Source: SAR86 cluster bacterium (GTDB lineage Bacteria; Pseudomonadota; Gammaproteobacteria; Magnimaribacterales; TMED112). Taken from it: DNA of 64,000 nucleotides. The notes below the pieces were generated by a model. That model did no database searches. It was not told where the DNA came from and saw only the letters and a program-made list of their open reading frames with translations. Positions 47,467 through 56,082 of the stretch are shown here, one piece after another. The DNA lies in assembly GCA_023703555.1 (NCBI GenBank), contig CP097968.1, positions 393,451-457,450 of the forward strand, written 5' to 3'. Within the stretch, counting starts at the first letter, position 1, and each line of letters begins with the position of its first letter. The position numbers were made by a program, and so were the translations under genes.

Positions 47467-48664
47467 ATGCTGATGATTTTAATATATGCGGGTGAAAGAA
47501 TGTAAATGCAATGGATATAAAACACATAAAAGCAGAAAGGTAATATACCAAGGAAAAATCATAAACATAAAGAGAAATAAACAGTGGTGCAATCATATGT
47601 CCAATAGGGTAAGTGCTTCCCAAAAGCCCAGCAGCTGAGCTCTGGAAAATCTTTTTATGGCTCAATGATAATGCTGTAGCATAACTAGGTCTTGTAATTC
47701 CGTACCCAATTCCATTTAGTATTAGAGCCCCAGTTAAAGAAAATATATCATTTGCAAATGTAATAAAAATGAAAGATGACATGCAAAGAATAGGCCCAAC
47801 TAACATCATTAATTTAATTGAATTAAATAAGGGATTCAGGAAGGTTTGCGTGATTACAACAGAAGTTGAATAAATCCCAAAGGAAATACTCACATAAACT
47901 GCTGCATCAATGACATTATAATTAAGTTTATCAAAAATAAAAAAACCTAATGTTTGAAAAATAATTGCTTGCGTAATGCTGAAAATAGATGAAACAAATA
48001 CATATGGCCAGACTTTGCTGTCATGCATTTTTAAGCGCATAGGTTTTTTATGACTAAGTTTAAAATCTTTTTCATTTCTTAGCCGTATATTCAATTGTGT
48101 GGCAATTATTAACCCTAATAATCCAAATAAAATAAAAGGAAGCTCATTATTCACGTATCTAAAGAAGAAGGCTCCAATTATTGGCCCTAACACTGTTCCA
48201 ATAACAAAACCTGACTCAAGGTTTGAAAAAATATTTGCTCTCTCTTCTGGAGATGAAATTTTTCCTGCGTAACCAAATAGTGCTGGTCTAGTTGCTGAGC
48301 CAAATATTCCATAGGATATTCGACTTAGAATTAAGAGAGGTAAAAGCATTGATCCTGCCAAAACTCCATTTTCAAACAGATAAATCGGTAAAATTATCAG
48401 AATCATATTTGTTGAATAGCCGAGACAGCCAATAATTGCGATAATTCGAGGTCCATATTTGTCGCTGTACCTTCCCCAAAGTGGTGATGTAATAAACCAA
48501 GCAGTCGCTGAAATACTAAATACCAATGATACCTGAACTTCAGTTAAGCCATTTTCACGGGCAAGAATAGGTATTGATGTAAATACTAGCGATTGTCCTA
48601 AACCAATAGAAAGCATGGTAAAAAAAATCCATAAGTAGTTTTTTTCTTTTTTGGAGCTGTACAT
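47459..48664 (-). CDS. Major facilitator superfamily transporter
   Basis: A 401-residue protein with 12 predicted helices. The MFS motif between helices 2 and 3 reads GRYSDKYGPR. The ATG at 48664 directly follows the trpS stop and gives the basic N-terminus MYSSKKEKNYLW. A longer frame from 48706 adds 14 residues that only re-read the end of trpS. It is a drug or metabolite exporter type by sequence; the substrate is not predictable. It overlaps hemH by 8 bases. Confidence 0.9.
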   Translation of the reverse strand: MYSSKKEKNYLWIFFTMLSIGLGQSLVFTSIPILARENGLTEVQVSLVFSISATAWFITSPLWGRYSDKYGPRIIAIIGCLGYSTNMILIILPIYLFENGVLAGSMLLPLLILSRISYGIFGSATRPALFGYAGKISSPEERANIFSNLESGFVIGTVLGPIIGAFFFRYVNNELPFILFGLLGLIIATQLNIRLRNEKDFKLSHKKPMRLKMHDSKVWPYVFVSSIFSITQAIIFQTLGFFIFDKLNYNVIDAAVYVSISFGIYSTSVVITQTFLNPLFNSIKLMMLVGPILCMSSFIFITFANDIFSLTGALILNGIGYGITRPSYATALSLSHKKIFQSSAAGLLGSTYPIGHMIAPLFISLYVYDFSLVYYLSAFMCFISIAFTFFHPHILKSSAYE

Positions 48665-48665
48665 T

Positions 48666-49661
48666 CTAAAGGGACTTAATGCCAATCTTAGAACGAATTT
48701 CGTCAAGAAAAGGCATGGTAAATTCCCTTACTTTGATAGAGTTTTCTTTAAGGATATCCTCAACTTCAGATTTTTTGTTCTGTAACTGATAAAATTTCTC
48801 CCTTATGGGTTCTAATGTTTCGTTTAAGTCCTTATACACAATTTTTTTTGCTTCCCCCCAGCCTATACCCTCATCAAATTTCTGCCTCATGTCAGCAATT
48901 TGTGGAGCAGAGGCAAATGAAGAATAAATATCAAAAAGTATATTATTTACATAATCTTTCTTTTCACCAGGTTCTTGGGAATTAGTAACGATCTTCATTA
49001 TTGTGCTTTCAAGTTCTTTTTCTGTTGAAAGTAAGGGAATAACATTGTTGTAGCTTTTAGACATTTTCCTTCCGTCTGTACCTAAAACAGTTTTTTCTGC
49101 ACCTATTACGCCCTCAGGGATATTAAATGTTTCACCATATATTCTGTTGAATTTGCCTGCAATATCCCTTGTCATTTCAAGATGTTGCTGTTGATCACTG
49201 CCAACAGGCACGTGCGTAGCATTGAGTGCAAGAATATCACAAGCCATCAACACAGGATATGAGAAAAGCCCCAAAGATATACCTTCTTCAAGCTCTTTGG
49301 TGTTTGAAACTTTATTTACATCAATAGCAGCTTTATAAGCGTGAGCCCTGTTCATCAAGCCCTTTTCAGTTAAACAACTTAAAACCCAGTTTAATTCAAC
49401 TATTTCTGGAATATCTGATTGTCTGTAAAAAAAAGTTTTTTTTGGGTTAAGGCCTGATGCTAACCAAGCTAGAGCAATCTGAAATGTAAGATCATTTAGC
49501 AGTTTTGCATCCTTTACTTTAATAAGTGCGTGAAAATCAGCTATGAAGAGAAATGATTCACATTTTTCGTCCAAAAGGTCTAGAGATGGCTTAATAGCTC
49601 CTATATAATTTCCTAAGTGAGGATAGCCACTGGGTGTAATACCTGTTAAAATCCGTTTCAT
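48666..49661 (-). CDS. trpS: Tryptophanyl-tRNA synthetase
   Basis: A 331-residue class I synthetase of bacterial type. The HIGH-equivalent is TPSGYPHLGNYIG and the KMSKS loop is GRKMSKSYNN, both intact. VGSDQQQHLEMTRDIA is the Trp-site segment. It heads the 11-gene minus-strand run that continues to 37689. A TATAAT lies about 18 bases before the ATG. Confidence 0.97.
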   Translation of the reverse strand: MKRILTGITPSGYPHLGNYIGAIKPSLDLLDEKCESFLFIADFHALIKVKDAKLLNDLTFQIALAWLASGLNPKKTFFYRQSDIPEIVELNWVLSCLTEKGLMNRAHAYKAAIDVNKVSNTKELEEGISLGLFSYPVLMACDILALNATHVPVGSDQQQHLEMTRDIAGKFNRIYGETFNIPEGVIGAEKTVLGTDGRKMSKSYNNVIPLLSTEKELESTIMKIVTNSQEPGEKKDYVNNILFDIYSSFASAPQIADMRQKFDEGIGWGEAKKIVYKDLNETLEPIREKFYQLQNKKSEVEDILKENSIKVREFTMPFLDEIRSKIGIKSL

Positions 49662-49679
49662 TCAAAAGTGTTAGATTGG

Positions 49680-49685
49680 ATTATA
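49680..49685 (-). promoter_or_regulatory. Candidate -10 element for the trpS-led run
   Basis: A perfect TATAAT on the complement, 18 bases before the trpS ATG. No good -35 lies at the usual spacing. It would sit within a 44-base gap shared with the divergent DUF349 gene. Confidence 0.4.
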
Positions 49686-49705
49686 AATAAAAATCAACTG
49701 AATTT

Positions 49706-51124
49706 GTGGAAGATAAAGTAATAAATCTTAATGAACAACTTAATGGCATTGAGAAGCTTTTTGCTTCAGGCCAAATTAAGAAAGCACAAAAAGATTTACG
49801 AAAATTAAATTCTCAATTCGGCAGAGAAAAACCAATTCCTCAAAAATTTCGACACAAATTTCAAAGGTTAAATTTCACGGCAAAAGAGTACGATGACTGG
49901 GCTGAATTTGCGACTTCAGATAAAAGGACAGAATTAATTCAAGAAGTAAGCAATTTAGCTACCTCAAAACTTGAACCTAGAAGACTAGCAGAAAAAATTC
50001 ACTCCGTGCAAAGGCAATGGCAGAATCTTGACCAGCATGGCAAAACAGCTAGTAAAGAAAAATGGTCAACATTTAAAGAGGCATGTGAAAAGGCATGGCT
50101 CCCATGTAGAGAGTACTTTGAGGTCCTTGATAGTAAAAAAGACGAAAATAAATTAAAAAAACTCCAGCTGATTAATCAGATTGAGTCTTTTCCTATTGGA
50201 AAATCCCCAGAGCAAATAACAGTTATTCAAATAGTTAACTTTCTTAAATCAATGCATGCAAAATGGAAAGACTGCTCACCTGTACCCGATGCCGACTTTC
50301 AGGAGTTAAACAAAAAATTTAGAGATTCGAGAGAAGCCGTAAACGAGCTTTTATTGAGTGTTGAACAATATAATAAAAGTTTAAAGGAAGAGATTATAAG
50401 TGAGGTTGAAGCATTAGACTTTGATGATTTAGATAATTCTGTTCTGAAGATTAAAGAGCTTCAGGAAAAATGGAGAACATTAGGTCCCGCAGGCAAGAAA
50501 CTTGATCCTGAAATAAATAAAAATTTTGATCTAGTTTGTAGTAAATTTTTACTTGAAAAAGATAAAGAGCTCGACGAATCAAGAGGGATTCTTGAAACAA
50601 TAATTAAAGATGTAAGGGATGAAAGTATTTCAACATCGGAGGCAGAGGAAAAATTTAAAGAATTAACAAATCTACATGGAACCTTAGAAGAGAAAAAATT
50701 TAAGAAAGCTATTAAAGATTTTGTTGTTATTAAGAAAAATGAGAAGACCCAAGAAAAGCTTAAAGGTTACCAAGACCTCTTTAAGATAATTTTCCAAGAC
50801 GGACCTGAGGCTCTACAAAAAAAGCAAATTCCTGATTTCATAGATGAGCAACCAGAAAACCAAATGGATGTAAGTGAAGCATTAATACGTTTTCAAATGT
50901 TTGCTGGGTTAGATCCGGTGGGACCAAAAGAGATGGTTTCAAAAATTAAATTTGAAGAGCTAAAAAACAGATTTTCTGAAAAAACCATTGATCAGAGCGA
51001 ATATTTGATTAAACATTTCACGAACATCTTTTATTCAAAAAAACCATCAAATAAACAGAAAAATTCTGACATGGAGAAAGCAACTCTAAAAGCTCTAAAA
51101 AAGGTTGAAAATCTTTTGCCCTAA
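49706..51124 (+). CDS. DUF349 domain protein
   Basis: A 472-residue, highly charged, helix-rich protein without a signal peptide. It carries repeated DUF349 units, each with a conserved W: VQRQWQNLDQHGK (~115), HAKWKDCSPVPD (~190) and LQEKWRTLGPAGKK (~260), the last two spaced about 75 residues apart. The function of DUF349 proteins is not established. The start is GTG at 49706; an in-frame TAA lies 18 bases upstream and no ATG is available. It is divergent from trpS. Confidence 0.85.
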   Translation: MEDKVINLNEQLNGIEKLFASGQIKKAQKDLRKLNSQFGREKPIPQKFRHKFQRLNFTAKEYDDWAEFATSDKRTELIQEVSNLATSKLEPRRLAEKIHSVQRQWQNLDQHGKTASKEKWSTFKEACEKAWLPCREYFEVLDSKKDENKLKKLQLINQIESFPIGKSPEQITVIQIVNFLKSMHAKWKDCSPVPDADFQELNKKFRDSREAVNELLLSVEQYNKSLKEEIISEVEALDFDDLDNSVLKIKELQEKWRTLGPAGKKLDPEINKNFDLVCSKFLLEKDKELDESRGILETIIKDVRDESISTSEAEEKFKELTNLHGTLEEKKFKKAIKDFVVIKKNEKTQEKLKGYQDLFKIIFQDGPEALQKKQIPDFIDEQPENQMDVSEALIRFQMFAGLDPVGPKEMVSKIKFEELKNRFSEKTIDQSEYLIKHFTNIFYSKKPSNKQKNSDMEKATLKALKKVENLLP

Positions 51125-51180
51125 AAAACAGTTAAATGGTTTCCAATGATCAATTTTTTTGCTATTTTTCTTAAGTTAAT

Positions 51181-52419
51181 ATGCATACATCAAATTTAAT
51201 AGCATACGCAGCACCAATATTTACATTTTTAATTATCTGTGAATTTATTTATGGCTATTTAAGAAACAAGAATACTTATAGGCTGAATGATACTTTTACA
51301 AGCATAAGCCTTGGAATGATAAGCAGATTTCCATCGTACCTAAGGTTTGGAGTACAAGTGTTAGTCTATGCGTGGATTCATCAAAACTTTAACTTAGGAA
51401 TTTTAAATAGTTACGACGCTTGGGTATGGGTACTAGCATTCGTTCTTTATGATTTAAGTTACTATTGGCTTCATAGATGCCACCATGAAATAAAAATTTT
51501 ATGGGCATCGCACGTCGTTCATCATCATGGTGAGGAGTTTAATCTCTCAACTGCTTTGAGACAGACGGGTACAGATTTCTTATTTAAATGGGTTTTTTAC
51601 GCACCTCTTCTGCTTTTAGGTATACCGCCTGAGGTATTTGCAACTGTTGCAGCGGTAAATCTTATCTATCAATTTTGGGTACATACAGAGCATATCGATC
51701 GACTTGGAATTTTTGATTATATTTTTGTAACTCCTTCAAATCATAGAATTCATCATGCACAAAACAAAGAGTATATCGATGCAAATTATGGTGGGGTATT
51801 TATTATTTGGGATAGATTATTTGGTACTTTTATAGATGAAAGAAAAGATTTAAAACCAATTTATGGGACATCTAAACCACTCAAATCATGGAATCCATTT
51901 TGGGCAAATTTCGAGGTGTGGGCAGAAATGCTTAAAGATGTGTGGAGAACAGAAAAAATTTCAGATAAATTCAAAGTCCTTTTTTCCCCCCCTAGATGGC
52001 GACCAAAAGACGTGGAAGAAAAGTTTCCTCTCGTTAAGAATGACTTATCCTCTTTCAGAAAGTATGACCCTAAAATTGGTTTAGTTTCAAAAATTTTTGG
52101 TCTTTCTCAGTTAATACTTGCTTCAGTGTTTTCTCAAATTGTTTTCTTCCAGTATGCGCAAATAGCGTACTTAGATTTATTTCTTATAGGGTTTACCGTA
52201 ACTTCAGTATTAGTCTTCGCATCTTTTGTATTTGAGAATAACTTTTACGGTTATCATTTTGAGGCTGTAAGGTCATTTTTTACACTTGGTTTAATAGCTC
52301 TTGGAAATCTGAATTTTATGCAAGAGGCATTGGTTATGCATTCATTTATCTCAGGATTATTTTGCATAGGTGTGATCCTACGAAAACCAAAGCTTAAAAC
52401 TCCTATCGAAGCTCACTAG
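51181..52419 (+). CDS. Sterol desaturase/fatty acid hydroxylase superfamily membrane protein
   Basis: A 412-residue membrane protein. The di-iron histidine boxes are HRCHH, HVVHHHGE and HRIHH (with HTEH between), spaced as in the sterol desaturase/alkylglycerol monooxygenase superfamily. The C-terminal third adds several membrane helices, as in alkylglycerol monooxygenase-like proteins. It should hydroxylate or cleave a lipid using O2; the substrate is unknown. It overlaps the convergent SixA-like gene by 17 bases. Confidence 0.88.
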   Translation: MHTSNLIAYAAPIFTFLIICEFIYGYLRNKNTYRLNDTFTSISLGMISRFPSYLRFGVQVLVYAWIHQNFNLGILNSYDAWVWVLAFVLYDLSYYWLHRCHHEIKILWASHVVHHHGEEFNLSTALRQTGTDFLFKWVFYAPLLLLGIPPEVFATVAAVNLIYQFWVHTEHIDRLGIFDYIFVTPSNHRIHHAQNKEYIDANYGGVFIIWDRLFGTFIDERKDLKPIYGTSKPLKSWNPFWANFEVWAEMLKDVWRTEKISDKFKVLFSPPRWRPKDVEEKFPLVKNDLSSFRKYDPKIGLVSKIFGLSQLILASVFSQIVFFQYAQIAYLDLFLIGFTVTSVLVFASFVFENNFYGYHFEAVRSFFTLGLIALGNLNFMQEALVMHSFISGLFCIGVILRKPKLKTPIEAH

Positions 52420-52885
52420 GTTTTTTGAAGTGCTCCAAATCGGTGCATCTTGATCCAAGCTCTGCCCATTTATCCGAGAAATTCATTATTGCAAGCCCAC
52501 ATGTAGGATATTTTTCAATGAAAGTCCCAGTAAGATATTCACATAACTCATGCATGGATGGGTTGTGACCAATGATCATGACATTTTTAACATTCTCATC
52601 TAAGACATTTAGTTCGTTGATGATGCTGTCAATGTCAGCGTGATAAAAAGACTCTATCAGCTTCTTCTGTATACTGCCAGATGAGAAAAAATGTTGAAAT
52701 GTTTCCTGTGTTCGTTGAGAGGGACTCAAAAGAACAGTATCTAATGTAATCTTCTTGGATTTAAAATAATTTCCCATAAGGTCTGCATCCTGAATGCCTC
52801 TTGTAGATAAGGGCCTTTCAAAATCTTTAAGCATAAAGTCATCCCAACTTGATTTTGCATGCCTTAGTAAAATAACTTTTTTCAT
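52403..52885 (-). CDS. SixA-like histidine phosphatase
   Basis: A 160-residue histidine-phosphatase superfamily protein. The catalytic RHAKSSWDD motif is at residues 8-16 and the second histidine in IGHNPSMHEL. DFERPLSTRG and LLSPSQRTQET are typical of SixA, which removes phosphate from phosphohistidine in phosphorelay proteins. The target here is unknown. It is a single gene on the minus strand. Confidence 0.88.
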   Translation of the reverse strand: MKKVILLRHAKSSWDDFMLKDFERPLSTRGIQDADLMGNYFKSKKITLDTVLLSPSQRTQETFQHFFSSGSIQKKLIESFYHADIDSIINELNVLDENVKNVMIIGHNPSMHELCEYLTGTFIEKYPTCGLAIMNFSDKWAELGSRCTDLEHFKKPSELR

Positions 52886-52949
52886 AATTAAATTTGATTA
52901 AGTGCAGTTAATCTTAATATTATACAAATTACCATATGTCTAAAAAAAA

Positions 52950-53732
52950 ATGTTTGATCAAACTTTCTGGACCAGTCCCCCATGGGCTGGAGCATTAAAA
53001 AAATACAGACTTGGACTTAAACCAATTCCAAAAAATGAGTGGTTCTCTTTGCCACTTGATGAAAAACTACTGCAACATAAAACCGAACTGCTAAATAACG
53101 ATTATCATAGTGTTGTTCAAACAATTGATGAATCACAAGCTGCACAACAAATTCTCTTAGACCATATAAAGCCAAAAAAAAATACTTACCCAGATTTAAT
53201 TGCAAACATGTCATTAGAAGTTGCAGATGATTTATGTGTTATTGAGGCTAGCGGAAAACAGAGGCTAATAGCTGCATCGATTTGTTCTCCAAGTTATTGG
53301 AACCTTAAAACTAAAATTGGCAAGCCACTAAGAGATATACATAAGCCTGTTACAACATTAAACGAAAAAATTGGTTCACCTATTGAAAAATTCATTGAAA
53401 ATGCCCCACTACATCAACCATTTAAAAGAGAGAACTGGTTTATTCACAGTGATGATAAAAGGTTTCATACCAAACCAGAGTCAATTCTAAGATTTAATGT
53501 TGAGAGCTGCTTTGTGAGGAGTGAGAGAGAAACTTTATGCAAATATCATGAAAAATATACTTTGTTCACTATCAATGTAAGATTCCAGCCTCTTGCAGCT
53601 ATCAAAGATTTTGATAGCGCTAGAAAAAGTCTTTTAGATGTTATTATGAGTTTAGATAATGAAGAAATGAGGTATTTCGGGGGTGAAAGGAAAGTTCATA
53701 TCCTTACAAAATATCTTAATTCTTTATCGTAG
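52950..53732 (+). CDS. DUF3445 protein, heme-dependent oxidative N-demethylase alpha-like
   Basis: A 260-residue DUF3445 protein. Hallmarks are DLCVIEA.., SICSPSYWNLKTKIGKPLRDIHKPV, NWFIHSDDKRFH and RSERETLCKYHEKYTLFTINV. The founding example of the family is the heme-binding alpha subunit of an oxidative N-demethylase acting on methylated amines. No partner flavin or reductase subunits lie next to it. The ATG is preceded by an A-rich stretch with no strong Shine-Dalgarno sequence. It overlaps the convergent AGCS gene by 17 bases. Confidence 0.8.
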   Translation: MFDQTFWTSPPWAGALKKYRLGLKPIPKNEWFSLPLDEKLLQHKTELLNNDYHSVVQTIDESQAAQQILLDHIKPKKNTYPDLIANMSLEVADDLCVIEASGKQRLIAASICSPSYWNLKTKIGKPLRDIHKPVTTLNEKIGSPIEKFIENAPLHQPFKRENWFIHSDDKRFHTKPESILRFNVESCFVRSERETLCKYHEKYTLFTINVRFQPLAAIKDFDSARKSLLDVIMSLDNEEMRYFGGERKVHILTKYLNSLS

Positions 53733-55059
53733 AAAAATACTCTTGGGATTTTTTTAATACTTTTGGTGCAAGCCATATGGCGGAAACCAAGGTTGGTATA
53801 GCCATCATTGCAAAAGCACCATCAATAATATTTAAAGCAAATTCAATAGAAACTACAGAAAATACCCCTGTTGCAAGTATTACAAGGTAACGATAGTAAG
53901 ATACTGCACTGTCTCCAAAAAGGTACCTTGCACAAACACTTCCATAATGGGCTTGCGTGAATATTGTGCTACTTCCAAAGCATAATACGCTTAAGAATAA
54001 GACGATCGATCCAAATATACCTAAAGTACTGTTAAACGCTTCTGCAGTTAATGTAACGCCTTCACTTGATGAGGATTCCCAAACACCAGTTGTAAGTATT
54101 AATAAAGCAGTTAAAGTACACATGATTAATGTATCGAATATTGGGCCAATCATAGCAACTAACCCTTGTTTAACAGGATGTGATGTTTTCGCAGCACCAT
54201 GTATCATTGCTTCAGTGCCAATGCCTGCTTCATTGCTGAACGCACCTCTTCTGACACCAGTTATTATGACGCCACCTAAAAGACCTCCACTAACAGCAGT
54301 ATTACTATTGAAAGCTTCGGAGAAAATTAACCCTAAGGATGGAAGAAATTGGTCATAATTTATAGATACTGCAACCAAAACTGACAAAAAATATATTCCC
54401 GACATCAACGGAACTAAAAATGCTGATATTTCAGCAATTCTTGTTAATCCTCCAAGAATTACTAAAGCTGTAACAATCATTAAGAAAACTGCTGCAAAAT
54501 ACTGAAAGTTTTCAATATCTGAAAAAAAGAGATCTTTTGTAATTTGAACCATTTGGTTTGGTTGAAGTGCAGATAGACAACCTATCATTCCAAACAGTGA
54601 AAAAAAAGTTGCCAGAGGAAACATGAAACTAGGCAAACCATTTTTTATAACGTACATTGGGCCAGCTTTTACTTCACCCTGAGCATTTACTTCTCTAAAA
54701 AGTACTGATAACGAACATGTAAAAAATTTTGTAGCAATTCCAAAAATTGCAGTGGCCCACATCCAAAAAATTGCTCCTGGACCCCCAATTTGTATCGCAA
54801 CTGCAACCCCCGCAATATTTCCTAGGCCAATCGTGCCAGAGAGAGACGCAGCGAGTGCTTTATAGCTACTCACCTCACCAACATCAGATTTAGATTGATG
54901 TTTTCCTCTTAGTACACTAAAGGCATGAGGAATATATCGAAAAGGAGTAAAACGTGAACAAATCAAGAAAAAAGCACCAGATCCAAGCAGCAACGCAACA
55001 AGCCATTCGCTCCATGCAAATGTGGCAAAGTCTGCAGCAATTTGATTAAGGAAGGCCAT
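53716..55059 (-). CDS. Alanine/glycine:cation (Na+) symporter, AGCS family
   Basis: A 447-residue transporter with about 11 helices. Signature segments are LSGTIGLGNIAGVAVAIQIGGPGAIFWMW and GGVIITGVRRGAFSNEAGIGTEAMIHG, typical of AlsT/DagA transporters. It takes up alanine or glycine with sodium, so it can draw on the Nqr sodium gradient. It follows the CIA30-like gene by 7 bases on the same strand. The antisense 133-codon frame inside it is a shadow. Confidence 0.93.
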   Translation of the reverse strand: MAFLNQIAADFATFAWSEWLVALLLGSGAFFLICSRFTPFRYIPHAFSVLRGKHQSKSDVGEVSSYKALAASLSGTIGLGNIAGVAVAIQIGGPGAIFWMWATAIFGIATKFFTCSLSVLFREVNAQGEVKAGPMYVIKNGLPSFMFPLATFFSLFGMIGCLSALQPNQMVQITKDLFFSDIENFQYFAAVFLMIVTALVILGGLTRIAEISAFLVPLMSGIYFLSVLVAVSINYDQFLPSLGLIFSEAFNSNTAVSGGLLGGVIITGVRRGAFSNEAGIGTEAMIHGAAKTSHPVKQGLVAMIGPIFDTLIMCTLTALLILTTGVWESSSSEGVTLTAEAFNSTLGIFGSIVLFLSVLCFGSSTIFTQAHYGSVCARYLFGDSAVSYYRYLVILATGVFSVVSIEFALNIIDGAFAMMAIPTLVSAIWLAPKVLKKSQEYFSTIKN

Positions 55060-55066
55060 ACAGAGT

Positions 55067-55603
55067 TTAGAAGATCTCTATATTTTTTATTAGTAAGTCA
55101 ACTTCAAAATCTCTTCCATAACCAGCAAAAGAAAGCTCTCTAAAGTTTTCTGGGCTAAATTTTTTCATCGAAAATCCGTATGTTTCAAAATCTGAAAAAA
55201 AGATTTTATATTCTTGCCACTCTTCAGAAATATAAAATTTTGTGAAAAAAAATGACCAAGGAGGCATTTTCATTCCTGAAAGTGAAATATGTATATCATA
55301 GGTTTGATTATTTGCTTTTGCCAAAAATTTAATTCCCTCAGCTTTTGCAGAAATTGATTCAGCATTTGTAGCAAATCTTATAAAACCTCCATTATTTCTG
55401 GTTGATACGTTACCTAAAATGTGAAAAGTCTCTCCATCTTTAATAGTTTCAATACTTGAGTCACCACCCATTACCTGATCTGTATAGCTGTACCATTTTA
55501 TAGTCGACTCACCTCCCATTACCTCATCAGTATATCCATACCATTCATTGAGACTAAATAGGGAGAAATTCGAAAGAACAAGTAAAAAAAATAATTTATA
55601 CAT
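55067..55603 (-). CDS. CIA30-like secreted protein with internal tandem duplication
   Basis: A 178-residue protein with a signal peptide (MYKLFFLLVLSNFSLFSL). The body matches the CIA30 family (complex I intermediate-associated protein 30-like jelly roll): VMGGDSSIE, GNVSTRNNGGFIR, and FSDFETYGF. The opening WYxYTDxVMGGxS motif occurs twice in a row (residues 21-36 and 37-52), whereas one copy is usual. Function of bacterial members is unclear. It lies upstream of the AGCS gene and shares an 86-base divergent region with the small secreted protein gene. Confidence 0.8.
   Translation of the reverse strand: MYKLFFLLVLSNFSLFSLNEWYGYTDEVMGGESTIKWYSYTDQVMGGDSSIETIKDGETFHILGNVSTRNNGGFIRFATNAESISAKAEGIKFLAKANNQTYDIHISLSGMKMPPWSFFFTKFYISEEWQEYKIFFSDFETYGFSMKKFSPENFRELSFAGYGRDFEVDLLIKNIEIF
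55448..55543 (-). repeat. 48-bp in-frame tandem duplication in the CIA30-like gene
   Basis: Two adjacent 16-codon units, 55543-55496 and 55495-55448, encode WYGYTDEVMGGESTIK and WYSYTDQVMGGDSSIE. The DNA copies have diverged, so this is not a recent slip or an assembly duplicate. Confidence 0.8.
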
Positions 55604-55689
55604 CTATTTAATTTAGGTTGTAAAAAATAAATAGCAACAAATAAGAGAAACTTATTTAATTTTTGATAGTCTTAGATAAAGGAGATTTT

Positions 55690-56082
55690 ATGAAAAATAT
55701 TTTTTTACTGGTAGCGCTTCTAGGTGCTTCTGTAATCTTTGCAGATAATCATAAAGGTAAAGACCCCCTTAATGATCTTAATAGAATGAATGCTGTTTGG
55801 TCTGCCGAAGACTGTGCAAACGTATCAAGCGGAGCTGCTATTTGGCTTTATGCAGCTGGAGAAGCTCTCAAAGAAGCTGAAGAATCTGATAAAGAAGGTG
55901 ATGAGGAAGGTGCACTTGGAGCATTAGATGTGGCTTCAAAATTTTCTGCTATGTCTTCAGACTATACCCACGCTTTTGCAGTTTTTTGCAAGGGGCCCCG
56001 AATGGAGAGAATGAAAGCAGGAATGGAAAAAAGAATGAAGCGAATGAAAGAAATGAAAAAGGAAAAAGCAAAAGATAATTAA
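55690..56082 (+). CDS. Small secreted helical protein, unknown function
   Basis: A 130-residue protein with a signal peptide (MKNIFLLVALLGASVIFAD). The mature part is acidic and helical in the middle (AGEALKEAEESDKEGDEEG), with two cysteines (EDCANV, VFCKGP) that could form a disulfide, and a basic, Met- and Lys-rich tail (KRMKRMKEMKKEKAKDN). I do not recognise it. The ATG at 55690 is set by a strong Shine-Dalgarno sequence AAAGGAGA (55678-55685), one of the strongest in the window, suggesting high expression. A longer frame from 55663 lacks support. Its stop shares a TTAA palindrome with the convergent GlpD-like gene. Confidence 0.75.
   Translation: MKNIFLLVALLGASVIFADNHKGKDPLNDLNRMNAVWSAEDCANVSSGAAIWLYAAGEALKEAEESDKEGDEEGALGALDVASKFSAMSSDYTHAFAVFCKGPRMERMKAGMEKRMKRMKEMKKEKAKDN

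Noticed and set aside
48665-48706. Earlier start for the MFS transporter
   Set aside because: The added residues re-read the trpS C-terminus; the ATG at 48664 follows the trpS stop directly.
53957-54358. Plus-strand 133-codon frame
   Set aside because: Antisense shadow inside the AGCS symporter gene.
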